Notes under the pieces: generated by a model
Seen by the model: only the letters and a program-made list of their open reading frames with translations
Databases searched by the model: none
What the model was told of the DNA's origin: nothing
Shown here: positions 1-8,810 of the stretch, in pieces
Numbering within the stretch: the first letter of the stretch is position 1
Layout of the letters: every line of letters starts with the position of its first letter
Source of the DNA: Corynebacterium suranareeae
GTDB taxonomy: Bacteria > Actinomycetota > Actinomycetes > Mycobacteriales > Mycobacteriaceae
NCBI RefSeq assembly: GCF_002355155.1
Contig: NZ_AP017369.1
Coordinates: 2,604,001-2,668,000, forward strand
Direction of reading: 5' to 3'
DNA: 64,000 bases
Made by a program: the position numbers and the translations under genes

Positions 1-330
1 GAGATTGTTGTTGAGCGACTAGTACAGATCCATAAGATTCCACAAGATGTACTCAATGTAGAACTCATTGGCGCAGGCTCAGCTTTTCGAGGACTCTCAG
101 CTTTTCCAGCTGATCCCCTAGAGATCAGAGTCCGAGTAGCAGGCATTGTAGAAAGCCAAGAACGTGCAGCAAAAATCGGATGGGAAGTTGAAAGCTTGTA
201 TACCAACGGTCCCGCTGCAGGCGGTGGGGCGCGCCAATACACCAAAGAACTACTGAGTATCCGCTCGGCGCTTCTTCCCCGCGATCTTGTGTCCCTTTCT
301 ACTGAAATCTTGGAGGTTCCGACATCATGA
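1..330 (+). CDS. AtuA-family (DUF1446) protein, C-terminal part
   Basis: The frame is open from the first base and ends at TGA 328-330, so about the last 109 residues of a longer protein are present. The segment reading LYTNGPAAGGGARQY is typical of the C-terminus of the AtuA/DUF1446 family, named after a Pseudomonas acyclic-terpene utilisation gene; the biochemical role is not established. The stop overlaps the start of the next gene (ATGA at 327-330), so the two are probably translationally coupled. In many bacteria the two parts are one polypeptide, which supports a joint function. The substrate in this organism is unknown. Confidence 0.75.
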   Translation, partial: EIVVERLVQIHKIPQDVLNVELIGAGSAFRGLSAFPADPLEIRVRVAGIVESQERAAKIGWEVESLYTNGPAAGGGARQYTKELLSIRSALLPRDLVSLSTEILEVPTS

Positions 331-638
331 TCTGCCTTGATGACCTAGCCAACACCCGAACCGGAGATAAAGGCGACACCCTGATTCTTGGGGTATTTCC
401 ACACAACACCACGGCGTTTCACCACTTAGTCCACTACCTCAATTGCAGTACTGTTGCAATACATTTTGGTGTCTCTGAACACGTAGTTACTCGAGAAATT
501 ATTGATTCGGTGGAATCTATGGTTTTCAAAATCGAAGGCATCTTAGGAGGCGGTGTCACAGGTTCACCAGTACTTGATGGCCATGGAAAAACGCTGAGCT
601 ATCACGCGCTTGGCATCCCGCTTCCGACATTGGCATAG
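327..638 (+). CDS. AtuA-like small C-terminal domain protein
   Basis: A 103-residue protein starting MICLDDLANTRTGDKGDT. The ARTGDKGDT-like motif near the N-terminus is the hallmark of the small domain found at the end of AtuA/DUF1446 proteins, here encoded separately. The start overlaps the stop of the large part by four bases (ATGA), and GGAGG lies about ten bases upstream inside that gene. It probably forms a complex with the upstream protein. No catalytic residue can be assigned from the sequence. It converges on the phosphodiesterase gene, only 14 bases apart. Confidence 0.7.
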   Translation: MICLDDLANTRTGDKGDTLILGVFPHNTTAFHHLVHYLNCSTVAIHFGVSEHVVTREIIDSVESMVFKIEGILGGGVTGSPVLDGHGKTLSYHALGIPLPTLA

Positions 639-652
639 CTATCCCATCACAG

Positions 653-1204
653 CTACACCAACGCAGATGCTAAAGCGATCGTGCCCACTGTTGTATACAG
701 TGGGCCTCCGCTTCTACCCTTCCCTGGTTCTGAAGAAACCAGCTCAATGTCTTTAACCGGCCATTCAGGGCCTTCGTACACCGATAACGCGTGCACAAGA
801 TCTGGAATAGTTGGATCCCATTCTCTGCTTCGTTGGCGCATAGAAGGTTTTGCCACTGTGAGGTGAGCTCTTTGGCGTCGGCGTTCTTCCGGGTCGATGA
901 GACAATCAGCCATGAGCCGCCTTAGCTCTTTGGTGTCCCCGCCAACTCCCATCCACAGATTCTTTCGATTAAATGATCCTGCGCCTTTAACTCTGATGGT
1001 GAATTCTTCATTGATTCGCGCTGCTGTGGAGAGGTGTTCAATGAGATCTTCGACTGCCCCATCTGGCAATTCGCCATAAAAAGCCAGAGTGATATGCCAG
1101 TTGTCAGGATCTGACCACCGCAAGTCATCCTTGTAGGGACGTAAAGCGTTGACCAGGTGTTCAGTAACTTCAATTGGTGGTGAAATAGAAGCGAACAGTC
1201 TCAT
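653..1204 (-). CDS. thpR: RNA 2',3'-cyclic phosphodiesterase (2H family, ThpR/LigT)
   Basis: A 183-residue protein with the two His-x-Thr motifs that define the 2H phosphoesterase fold, HITLAF in the first half and HLTVAK in the second. Family members open 2',3'-cyclic phosphates on RNA ends; the older name is 2'-5' RNA ligase. I start it at ATG 1204 (MRLFASISPP) because family homology begins there. An open extension of 73 codons reaches 1423 but runs through the promoter and first codons of the divergent ribokinase gene and shows no family similarity. The 97-base gap to that gene must hold both promoters. Confidence 0.8.
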   Translation of the reverse strand: MRLFASISPPIEVTEHLVNALRPYKDDLRWSDPDNWHITLAFYGELPDGAVEDLIEHLSTAARINEEFTIRVKGAGSFNRKNLWMGVGGDTKELRRLMADCLIDPEERRRQRAHLTVAKPSMRQRSREWDPTIPDLVHALSVYEGPEWPVKDIELVSSEPGKGRSGGPLYTTVGTIALASALV

Positions 1205-1301
1205 GACGCCATAATAGCCACCTTCGTCAAGGTTGGACGTAGAATGGATTAACCTCTCATGAAATCGTTTGCATCTCGTCTCCTCTTCCAAGGATGTCCC
1301 A

Positions 1302-2207
1302 ATGAATAATCGCATCGTTGTCGTCGGTTCAATCAACGCTGATTTAAATGTCCTAGTCGATCGACACCCCGCCCCTGGTGAAACAATTTTAGGCAGCGGT
1401 GGCAACATAACTGCTGGTGGCAAGGGAGCAAATCAAGCTGTTGCGGCCGCACTCCAAGGTGCTGATGTCGCTTTTATCGGCGCTGTGGGCAATGATCCTT
1501 ACGCGCAGCCTGCTTTAGAATTCCTCCGCTCTTCAGGTGTTGATCTCTCAGCTGTTACCGAAGCAGATGAAACCACTGGGCTTGCTGTGATCACTGTTTC
1601 TAAAGACGGGGAAAATAATATCGTTGTTATCCCCGGCGCGAATGCGCTGGTCAATTGTGATTATGTAAGTAGTCATTCCGATCTTCTTGCACATGCCGGC
1701 ATCGTATTGTTGCAGGGTGAAATTCCTGCCGATGGTTTCAAAGAGGCCGTTCACCACACCATGGGCCGAGTCGTGGTCAACCTTGCCCCTGTTATTGAGG
1801 TGGAGAAATCAGCACTGCTGGAAGCCGACCCGATTATTGCCAATGAACATGAGGCTGGTCTTATTTTGGACCAGCTTGATGCAAGCATCGACTCCACAGA
1901 TCCACACGACTTGGCGCAAGCACTACTTGATGCCGGCTTCGCCTCAGTTGTTATGACGTTAGGATCTGCGGGCGCTTTGGTTGCTGATTCCACCGGAATC
2001 ACCGATATTGCGACACCAAAAGTGCAGGCAGTTGACACCACAGGTGCTGGTGACGCTTTTGCGGGAGCGTTCTGCGCCCGCTTAATCAAGGGAGATTCGC
2101 TTGTCGACGCCGCCCAGCACGCAGCACGCGTCGGCGCCTTCTCGGTGCAAACCGCCGGAGCGCAGGCGTCCTATCCGGACGCTGGCGCCACACTCCCTAC
2201 TGTGTAA
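1302..2207 (+). CDS. rbsK2: Ribokinase (PfkB family)
   Basis: A 301-residue cytoplasmic sugar kinase that phosphorylates ribose with ATP. The N-terminus has GSINADL, the first PfkB signature is AGGKGANQAVA and the C-terminal catalytic signature is DTTGAGDAFAGAF, whose Asp is the catalytic base in the family. The ATG at 1302 has AAGGA seven bases upstream; an upstream in-frame ATG at 1269 lacks a good site. No ribose transporter or ribosidase is adjacent, so ribose is inferred from the family only. I believe this corresponds to the second ribokinase of C. glutamicum. Confidence 0.85.
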   Translation: MNNRIVVVGSINADLNVLVDRHPAPGETILGSGGNITAGGKGANQAVAAALQGADVAFIGAVGNDPYAQPALEFLRSSGVDLSAVTEADETTGLAVITVSKDGENNIVVIPGANALVNCDYVSSHSDLLAHAGIVLLQGEIPADGFKEAVHHTMGRVVVNLAPVIEVEKSALLEADPIIANEHEAGLILDQLDASIDSTDPHDLAQALLDAGFASVVMTLGSAGALVADSTGITDIATPKVQAVDTTGAGDAFAGAFCARLIKGDSLVDAAQHAARVGAFSVQTAGAQASYPDAGATLPTV

Positions 2208-2219
2208 AAACTTGAGTGT

Positions 2220-2333
2220 TTAGGAAGAAGTAATGTGTAGGAGGATGTCATCGGTTAAGATGCGTTCCTCCGACACTTCGAAAATCTGGTTCAGGTATTC
2301 CACCTGAGCATCAAAATCATGTGCATTCATCAT
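2220..2333 (-). CDS. Possible 37-residue small protein
   Basis: In the 223-base gap between the ribokinase and PepSY genes the minus strand encodes MMNAHDFDAQ...HITSS (37 residues, TAA stop). The composition is protein-like: acidic and amphipathic with regularly spaced hydrophobic residues, as in a helical hairpin. There is no strong ribosome binding site. It is convergent with the ribokinase gene and divergent from the PepSY gene. I do not recognise a family. Confidence 0.35.
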   Translation of the reverse strand: MMNAHDFDAQVEYLNQIFEVSEERILTDDILLHITSS

Positions 2334-2430
2334 TGCTGATCATCATAGACCTGTTGTCACCCGAATTCACCAATTCTGTCTTTTCTGCTGCTGTGGGAAC
2401 TGTTTACCGCTTGCACTCGACTATTAGTTC

Positions 2431-3801
2431 ATGACTTTTACTCGTACAAGCGTTGCGCCTTCTCAAGCACTGCGCTTGCTGCATCGGCTTCATTTTTTCG
2501 CCGGCGTAATTTGTGCACCGCTGATCCTGATCGCGGCACTAACTGGGCTTGTTTATTCCTTTGCCCCCACGATTGAAAATCTTTCTAACCAAAAACTTCT
2601 GACTGTAGAAGTCGAGGACACAAGGTTGCCAGTCAGCGAGCTTGTTGACATCGCCCAACAACACCACCCCGATTTACCTGTAACCGGCGTTCGCATCGGC
2701 GATGAAACATCTACAACCCGCGTTCTGTTTGCCGATGACCAGCTTCCAGAATCAACGGTCCATGCTGTATTCATCAACCCTTATAGTGGCGAGATCACCG
2801 GTGACACCACCCAATATGGAAGTTCTGCAGCCTTGCCGTTTAGACACTGGATTTCTCAAGGTCACCGCATGTTATGGCTTGGTGAACCAGGGCGAATCTA
2901 TTCAGAGCTTGCCGCTAGTTGGTTAGGTGTTCTAGCCATGGGCGGTTTTGCTTTGCTGTGGTTGCGGCAAAGAAAACCCCGGCGTGTGCAAGCAATGCTG
3001 CGCACTGGTGGTAGTGGCCGAGTAAAAACGTATCGCCGTCATGCAGCCCTGGGCACTATCGCTGGTTTAGGTTTTATCTTTCTCACGTTCACCGGTCTAA
3101 CCTGGTCGTCTTATGCCGGAGCTAATATTTCTACGCTGCGCGCGGAACTGAATTGGACTCAACCTGCCCTGGATACTTCACTAACATCTAATTCAGCATC
3201 AATTGCTCATGATGAACACGCAGGCCACCACATGCCGATGGCAGCCAGCATTTCCGAATCTGAGTCCATTGATCTCGTTGCCTCTACTGCCCTAGAGAAT
3301 CTTCGTACTCCTTTGACCATCACTCCCCCAAGTGAATCAGGCCAAGCCTGGACAGCTGCGGAAAACCGCCAGTCTTTTCGTTTTACAACCGATGCAATTG
3401 CCATCAATGGTGAAACCGGCGCATTAACCAACCGTCTTAATTCCGCCGATTGGCCTCTTGCAGCTCAAGCTAGTGCGTGGTTGATCCAACTTCACATGGG
3501 AACACTTCTCGGATTTGGCAATCAGGTTGTACTCGCTGCACTGGCAATCTCAATCACCATCATGATTTGTCTGGGATATTCCCTGCTGTGGCAACGTCGC
3601 CCTCGTAGCGGCTGGCCAGCTGCACCTCGTCGAGTAGTACTTCAACACCCCACAAAAGGAACACTAATTTTAGGTGCTGCACTACTTGCCTATTGTGTGT
3701 TGGCTCCCCTGTTTGCAGTTTCCCTCATTGCTTTTATAGTGATTAGCCTGTGCATCCACTTTGTGCGCACTGCAAGAAAACCCCAAGACTCAGCACTTTA
3801 G
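2431..3801 (+). CDS. PepSY-TM family membrane protein
   Basis: A 456-residue protein of the PepSY-associated TM family, often annotated as iron-regulated membrane proteins and linked to metal or siderophore reduction. The N-terminus (LHRLHFFAGVICAPLILIAALTGLVYSF) is the first membrane segment with its flanking His, followed by an outside loop, two more central segments around residues 165-235 and C-terminal segments near 365-450. The second outside loop has a His-rich stretch HDEHAGHHMPM near residue 255 that could bind metal. No iron-box operator could be identified with confidence. The substrate is unknown. Confidence 0.75.
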   Translation: MTFTRTSVAPSQALRLLHRLHFFAGVICAPLILIAALTGLVYSFAPTIENLSNQKLLTVEVEDTRLPVSELVDIAQQHHPDLPVTGVRIGDETSTTRVLFADDQLPESTVHAVFINPYSGEITGDTTQYGSSAALPFRHWISQGHRMLWLGEPGRIYSELAASWLGVLAMGGFALLWLRQRKPRRVQAMLRTGGSGRVKTYRRHAALGTIAGLGFIFLTFTGLTWSSYAGANISTLRAELNWTQPALDTSLTSNSASIAHDEHAGHHMPMAASISESESIDLVASTALENLRTPLTITPPSESGQAWTAAENRQSFRFTTDAIAINGETGALTNRLNSADWPLAAQASAWLIQLHMGTLLGFGNQVVLAALAISITIMICLGYSLLWQRRPRSGWPAAPRRVVLQHPTKGTLILGAALLAYCVLAPLFAVSLIAFIVISLCIHFVRTARKPQDSAL

Positions 3802-3805
3802 ACAT

Positions 3806-4060
3806 TTATCGCTTGTTTAAGCCCTCGGGTTTTTCACATGACCTTTTATATGAAGCAGCCCCTGAAAACCTCTTAAAAGCGCTTCTGGGGAGGTATGACT
3901 TTTCAGGTGTCGCACCAAAATATGAGAGCGACCAAACCAGGAGACCCAGAATCTTCAAAAACTTAAATGTTGGGTCTCTGTGTTTGGTATTCAGCTCGAT
4001 ACACCAAACCAGGAGACCCACAAACGTCGAAAACGTGATTTCTGGGTCTCCTGGTTTGGT
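3806..4060. repeat. Dispersed repeat element, copy 1, with two hairpins
   Basis: This convergent intergenic stretch resembles 41810-41975: both begin TTATCGCTTGT and both contain CCAAACCAGGAGACCCAGAA followed by TCTTCAAAA. The first hairpin (3932-3988) pairs CCAAACCAGGAGACCCA with an imperfect partner. A second one is perfect: an 18-bp stem, 4003-4020 with 4043-4060, and a 22-base loop. The short open frames here are not conserved between copies, so I regard it as non-coding. The hairpins may also end transcription of both convergent neighbours. Confidence 0.7.
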
Positions 4061-4087
4061 CTTAGCAGGCACTCTAAGCCCAGGCGA

Positions 4088-5092
4088 CTACTGAGAGACC
4101 TCGACTGTGTCTTTGTTCTTCGCAGAGACTTTTGTTTCCTCTGGCATCGGACGGTTGCGGACCAATCCAACGTAGATCGCGCCGGTGATGTTATGAACCA
4201 CTGCTGCTACTGCACCAGGTAGTGCTGCTTCTGGTGTAAAGAATCGACCGGCCATGCCAGATGCAAGACCTGCAGACTGGGTTCCAATTTCAATTGCCAT
4301 GGTGCGGTTGGCTGCTTCGGGGAATTTGAAGAGGCGTCCGGTGAGATATCCCAGTACGTAGCCAAGAACGTTGTGGACAATAACAGCAACGAACACGATC
4401 AGTCCGACAGTCACAAGACGTTCTGCGTTTGCTGCCACTGCGCCGAAAACAACACCTCCGATGCCCAAGATGGAAAGGTAAGGAAGGATCGGCAAGATCA
4501 TATCGATCCATTTGTTTAAGAACACACGCAGAACTAGGCCAATGATCACTGGCAGGAGAACTGTTTGGACCAGTGTCCACGCCATGCCTGCTCCGTCGAC
4601 TGCGGTTTCCGTGCCAGCCAACATCAGCATGAGGAATGGGGTCATGATTGGGGAAACAATTGTCGATACTGAGGTCATGGTGACTGACAGTGCAACATCA
4701 CCTCGGGATAAAAACGCGATGACGTTGGAGGATGTTCCACCAGGGACAGATCCCAGCATGAGTAGACCAACGGCCAAGGCTGGGTTGAGGTTGAAGATCT
4801 TTGCCACCAAAATAGCCAGTGCTGGCATGATGACAAACTGCGCTACTACACCGATCAAGACGGGCAATGGGCGTTTGAGCACCATCTGAAAATCAGGCAC
4901 CGTGAGGGTCAAGCCCATGGTGAACATGATGATCGTGAGGAAAATATTGATGTAGTTTGTCAGCGGAATAAATGGTTCCGGGAAGACAAATGCGATGATC
5001 GCGCCAAGCAAAATAAAGCTTGGGAATGCGTAAACAATGATGGCCGCTGAGCGGCCTTCTTTCTTTTCTTCTTTAATTCCTGTGTCTGACAC
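4088..5092 (-). CDS. Bile acid:sodium symporter family (BASS) transporter
   Basis: About 334 residues with nine to ten hydrophobic segments and the family-typical segment MLGSVPGGTSSNVIAFLSRGD (crossover region) and GTQSAGLA near the end. BASS proteins use a sodium gradient to import organic anions such as bile acids or keto acids; the substrate here is not known. I chose the GTG at 5092 because GGAG lies eight bases upstream; a TTG at 5116 would add eight residues but has no site. The C-terminal tail is charged and cytoplasmic. The downstream neighbour converges across the repeat element. Confidence 0.8.
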   Translation of the reverse strand: MSDTGIKEEKKEGRSAAIIVYAFPSFILLGAIIAFVFPEPFIPLTNYINIFLTIIMFTMGLTLTVPDFQMVLKRPLPVLIGVVAQFVIMPALAILVAKIFNLNPALAVGLLMLGSVPGGTSSNVIAFLSRGDVALSVTMTSVSTIVSPIMTPFLMLMLAGTETAVDGAGMAWTLVQTVLLPVIIGLVLRVFLNKWIDMILPILPYLSILGIGGVVFGAVAANAERLVTVGLIVFVAVIVHNVLGYVLGYLTGRLFKFPEAANRTMAIEIGTQSAGLASGMAGRFFTPEAALPGAVAAVVHNITGAIYVGLVRNRPMPEETKVSAKNKDTVEVSQ

Positions 5093-5248
5093 GGGGACGA
5101 CTCCAAAAAACTTCAAAACTAAAACTGGTTGGTCGTGCTGGTGGTGGGCACAGAAAAATTTTTCGCTGGTGTGCGAATGTTCATACCTTAACGCAGAGGT
5201 GATCGAAATGGCACAACGTGGGTGTATTCAGGCCTAGACTTTTAAAGC

Positions 5249-6016
5249 ATGACTACGTTTATTACTTCAGGTGGCTTGGAGTTCTCCCCTGCCGGTGCGC
5301 ATATTGTTCATGCTGATTCACCAGAAGGTGAACTCCTCTATTTAAGTTCTGCGACAAAATTTGGTGAAGGCAACGCCATTCGTGGTGGTGTACCGCTTAT
5401 TGCCCCATGGTTTGGCGGTTTGCTTGGTTTGGAGCCTTCGCATGGTTGGGCTCGACGTTCTGCCTGGGATGTCACCGATGAAAATGGTCAAATTCATGCA
5501 TCTTATGGTCGGGATGGGTTATTGCTAGATGTTCGGTCAAGCAGCACCAAGGTTGGTTTTGAGATCACCATGCGGTTGCGCAACGACACCGATGAGGCCC
5601 GCACTGTGCAGTTGGCTTTCCACCCTTATTTCAAGGTTGAGGATGTGGAAAAGATCGAAGTCCGTGGCCTGGATGGTGTGGATATTTTAGATCGCCTCAA
5701 CGATGAAGTAGAAACCCAAGATGGTGCCATTACTTTTGAGGGCGAGTTCGACCGCATTGCGCTGGGCACTCCGGTTGTGCGGATTTTTGATACCGAACGC
5801 ATCATCACTATTGAAGGCGATGGGCACGATTCGACTGTGGTGTGGAATCCAGGCGAAAGTCGCGCCTCCTCCATGGCCGATATTGGCGATGGTGAATGGC
5901 GCGACTTTGTGTGCGTTGAGCCGGCGCTTTTAGGTGCTGATCAACAGGGAGTGAGGGTGGCTCCGGGACAGTCAGTCACCGTTGGGATGCAGGTAAGCGT
6001 CGAAAAGCGTTCTTAG
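5249..6016 (+). CDS. Aldose 1-epimerase-like D-hexose-6-phosphate mutarotase
   Basis: A 255-residue galactose-mutarotase-fold protein of the YeaD type. The segment [11 protein letters not shown], the HGWARRSAW motif with the catalytic-type His and Arg, and [11 protein letters not shown] with the second His match the family, which interconverts anomers of glucose 6-phosphate or related hexose phosphates. The YeaD-type assignment is from the overall pattern, so free aldoses are an alternative substrate. The stop codon overlaps the aceB stop by four bases on the opposite strand, so the two genes converge with no spacer and no separate terminator. Confidence 0.75.
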   Translation: MTTFITSGGLEFSPAGAHIVHADSPEGELLYLSSATKFGEGNAIRGGVPLIAPWFGGLLGLEPSHGWARRSAWDVTDENGQIHASYGRDGLLLDVRSSSTKVGFEITMRLRNDTDEARTVQLAFHPYFKVEDVEKIEVRGLDGVDILDRLNDEVETQDGAITFEGEFDRIALGTPVVRIFDTERIITIEGDGHDSTVVWNPGESRASSMADIGDGEWRDFVCVEPALLGADQQGVRVAPGQSVTVGMQVSVEKRS

Positions 6017-8235
6017 TTTTTTGCTTTGAACTCGCGGCGGCGCGCGTGCAAGATGGGCTCGGTGTAGCCGGATGGGGACTTGGTGCCTTCAAAAATCAAG
6101 TCCTTGGCGGCCTGGAAGGCAATTGAGGCGTCGTAGTTCGGCGCCATATTGCGGTAGGCTTCGTCCCCGGCGTTTTGCTTGTCGACGACCACTGCCATTC
6201 GTTCCAGCGACTCTAGAACTTGCTCCTTGGACACAACATCATGGCGGATCCAGTTGGCCAGCATCTGTGAGGAAATACGCAGTGTTGCGCGGTCTTCCAT
6301 CAAATCGATGTCGTGGATATCTGGAACCTTAGAGCAGCCAACACCTTGCTCAACCCAGCGCACAACATATCCGAGGATGGACTGGCAGTTGTTGTCCAGT
6401 TCTTCCTTCTTTTCCTCCGCAGACCAATTGGTGTTAGGAGCGGTTGGAATGGTCAAAATGTTGCGTAAGTTGTCGCGTCGACCAGCAGCGCGAAGCTCAT
6501 CTTGAACCTTGAACACATCGACCAAGTGGTAGTGCGTTGCGTGCAGGGTTGCTCCGGTTGGTGATGGAACCCATGCGGTATTAGCGCCTTCACGAGGTTG
6601 ACCAATCTTCTTCTCCAGCATCTCAGCCATGAGTTCCGTCATAGCCCACATGCCCTTACCGATCTGAGCCTTGCCTGGCAGACCACGCTGAATACCTGCA
6701 TCAACGTTGTTGTCCTCATAGGCTTGCTTCCACGGTGCAGTTTGCATATCGGCCTTGCGAACCATTGCTCCTGCTTCCATGGAGGTGTGGATCTCATCAC
6801 CAGTACGATCCAGGAATCCGGTGTTGATGAAGGCCAGTCGATCAGCGGCTTCCATGATGCAGGCATCAAGGTTAACGGAGGTTCGACGTTCCTCATCCAT
6901 CACACCAATCTTTAAGGTGTGGCGTGGCAGGTCAAGCAGATCCTCGACACGTCCGAACAGTTCATTGGTGAACGCAACTTCTTCAGGTCCGTGCTGCTTT
7001 GGCTTCACGATGTAGATGGAGCCAGAGCGGGAATTGCGCATCTTGTTTTGTGGTGCAATTCCAGGGATCGCACATACAGAGGTGATCACAGCGTCCATGA
7101 TGCCTTCGTAGATTTCCTCGCCGTCAATCAAGATTGATGGGTTTTGCATGAGGTGACCAACGTTGCGGACAAACAGTAAGGAACGTCCGTGAAGAACTAG
7201 CTCGGTACCATTGCGGCCAATGTAAACGCGGTCCTTATTCAGCTCACGAGTGAAAGTACGTCCATTTTTGGACATCTCTTCTTTCAGCTCACCGGTGTTA
7301 AGACCGAACCAGTTGGCGTAGCCGAGAGTCTTGTCATCAGCATCAACGGCGGCGACGGAGTCTTCGAAATCCATGATGGTGGTGATCGCAGATTCCAAGA
7401 CGATGTCCTTCAGACCAGTCTTGTCAGCTTTACCGATCGGGTGGACTGGATCGATCTGCAACTCAATGTGCAGGCCGTTGGTCTCCAGGAGGATTGCTTC
7501 TGGGTCGAGGAAGTTTCCGGTGAATCCGCGGTAGGAATCACGGTTGACCAGTCGGTGCACATCGTCGCCGATATGTGCCGCCAATTTTCCGTCGGTGATG
7601 TTGTACTTTTCTACATCCGCGTGAGAAGCACCCTCCAATGGGACAACGCTGTCTAGGAACTTGCGACCCCATTCGATAACTTTTTGTCCACGAACTGGGT
7701 TGTATTCCTTGCCCTTTTCAGCACCATCTGTCTCTGGAATGGCGTTGGTGCCGTACAACGCATCGTAGAGTGAGCCCCAACGAGCATTAGCTGCGTTCAA
7801 TGCGAAACGTGCGTTCAGGATTGGAACGACCAGCTGTGGTCCTGCGGTTCGAGAGATCTCCGAATCAATATTTTGGGTACGGATTTCTGCAGCCTCAGGT
7901 GCCTCGACCAAGTATCCGATTTCTTTGAGGAATTCCTCATAAGCGTCTTGGTCGATGGTTCCGGGATTGTTGCGGTGGTACTCGTCGATAAGCGTTTGAA
8001 GCTCGTCGCGGCGAGCAAGCAGCTCGCGGTTACGTGGAGTGAGATCCCGGGCGATGCTGGCGAATCCGGACCAGAACTTTTCTGCATCCACACCCACGCG
8101 AGGGAGTACCGCTTCGGTCACAAAGTCATAGAGGACTTTCGCAACCTGCATTCCACCGGCTTCGACGCGCACGGTGTTGTCAGCGTTGTCAGCATTGTCA
8201 GTGGTCTGAGCAGACAACAGTTGCTGTTCAGTCAT
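6013..8235 (-). CDS. aceB: Malate synthase G
   Basis: About 740 residues, the usual length of the G-type enzyme, which condenses glyoxylate with acetyl-CoA to malate in the glyoxylate shunt. Family segments include [15 protein letters not shown] and [17 protein letters not shown], the latter holding the catalytic-type Asp and Glu, and the C-terminal [24 protein letters not shown]. The ATG at 8235 ([10 protein letters not shown]) has AAGGAG six bases upstream; an upstream TTG-type extension to 8280 is not needed. It is transcribed away from aceA through a shared regulatory region and is known in C. glutamicum to be induced on acetate. Confidence 0.97.
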   Translation of the reverse strand: MTEQQLLSAQTTDNADNADNTVRVEAGGMQVAKVLYDFVTEAVLPRVGVDAEKFWSGFASIARDLTPRNRELLARRDELQTLIDEYHRNNPGTIDQDAYEEFLKEIGYLVEAPEAAEIRTQNIDSEISRTAGPQLVVPILNARFALNAANARWGSLYDALYGTNAIPETDGAEKGKEYNPVRGQKVIEWGRKFLDSVVPLEGASHADVEKYNITDGKLAAHIGDDVHRLVNRDSYRGFTGNFLDPEAILLETNGLHIELQIDPVHPIGKADKTGLKDIVLESAITTIMDFEDSVAAVDADDKTLGYANWFGLNTGELKEEMSKNGRTFTRELNKDRVYIGRNGTELVLHGRSLLFVRNVGHLMQNPSILIDGEEIYEGIMDAVITSVCAIPGIAPQNKMRNSRSGSIYIVKPKQHGPEEVAFTNELFGRVEDLLDLPRHTLKIGVMDEERRTSVNLDACIMEAADRLAFINTGFLDRTGDEIHTSMEAGAMVRKADMQTAPWKQAYEDNNVDAGIQRGLPGKAQIGKGMWAMTELMAEMLEKKIGQPREGANTAWVPSPTGATLHATHYHLVDVFKVQDELRAAGRRDNLRNILTIPTAPNTNWSAEEKKEELDNNCQSILGYVVRWVEQGVGCSKVPDIHDIDLMEDRATLRISSQMLANWIRHDVVSKEQVLESLERMAVVVDKQNAGDEAYRNMAPNYDASIAFQAAKDLIFEGTKSPSGYTEPILHARRREFKAKN

Positions 8236-8432
8236 TGAAGGCTCCTTTGAAGCATGGGTTTTAAAGATGACCTGTGCCAAACCAGAGTGGAGAACTTCTC
8301 TCTTGTTCGGCTACGCCTGGTTTTGAAACGTCTTAGACGGTTCTAGGAACCATTTTTCTACTTTGAGTTTCAACCCTTATCGGGATTGGCGATGTGATCA
8401 GACTAAGTGATCACCGTCACCAACAAAAGGGG

Positions 8433-8444
8433 TTTGCGAACTTT
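8433..8444 (-). promoter_or_regulatory. Putative RamB box 1
   Basis: TTTGCGAACTTT, reverse complement AAAGTTCGCAAA, differs from the RamB consensus core by about one base. It lies about 200 bases upstream of aceB. RamB represses acetate genes in the absence of acetate. Confidence 0.55.
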
Positions 8445-8601
8445 ACTAACCCACTACCCCCGTTCAACCCCGAACTTTATCCAGGTCACACCATTCATTA
8501 ACGCCAAAAAGTGCCGTGCCTGCATTTTCCCATTTCAGAACGTTTTCCCAGTACAACCGTACTAGTCAACACTTTGCTCACTTTTTATGTGAAGCAGAAT
8601 A

Positions 8602-8612
8602 TTTGCAAAGTT
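8602..8612 (-). promoter_or_regulatory. Putative RamB box 2
   Basis: TTTGCAAAGTT is the exact reverse complement of the RamB core AACTTTGCAAA. It lies about 200 bases upstream of aceA and is followed at 8620-8634 by GGGG and CCCCC runs of the RamA type. Confidence 0.65.
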
Positions 8613-8810
8613 AACAACAGGGGTGACTACCCCCGCACAAAACTTAAAAACCCAAACCGATTGACGGAACAATGCCCGATGAAGCAATGTGTGAACCACG
8701 CCACCACACAAACCGATGCACATCACGTCGAATAAGTGAAAGTGCAATAGCTCATAGGTTGTGGTCGGCACCGCCCCATTGCGAATCTGCACTCGAAGGA
8801 AGTGACTTTG

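Larger units (their letters stand above)
8236..8810. promoter_or_regulatory. aceB-aceA divergent control region
   Basis: 575 bases separate the two start codons. Two stretches match the RamB consensus of C. glutamicum (AACTTTGCAAA type): 8433-8444 (TTTGCGAACTTT) and 8602-8612 (TTTGCAAAGTT). Several C4-C5 or G4-G5 runs, at 8429-8432, 8457-8461, 8620-8623 and 8630-8634, resemble RamA sites. GATGTGATCA at 8391 and TGTGAACCACGCCACC near 8689 are weak GlxR/Crp-like candidates. RamA activation, RamB repression and GlxR control of these genes are established in the species; the exact sites here are my reading. No open frame in the gap looks coding. Confidence 0.8.

Noticed and set aside
683..705. 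Perfect hairpin GCCCACTGT/ACAGTGGGC as a terminator
   Set aside because: It lies inside the end of the phosphodiesterase gene and has no U-run.
653..1423. Long version of the phosphodiesterase
   Set aside because: The first 73 codons run through the neighbour's promoter and show no family similarity.
3750..4094. Short frames inside dispersed repeat copy 1 on both strands
   Set aside because: They are not preserved in copy 2 and only read through the hairpins.
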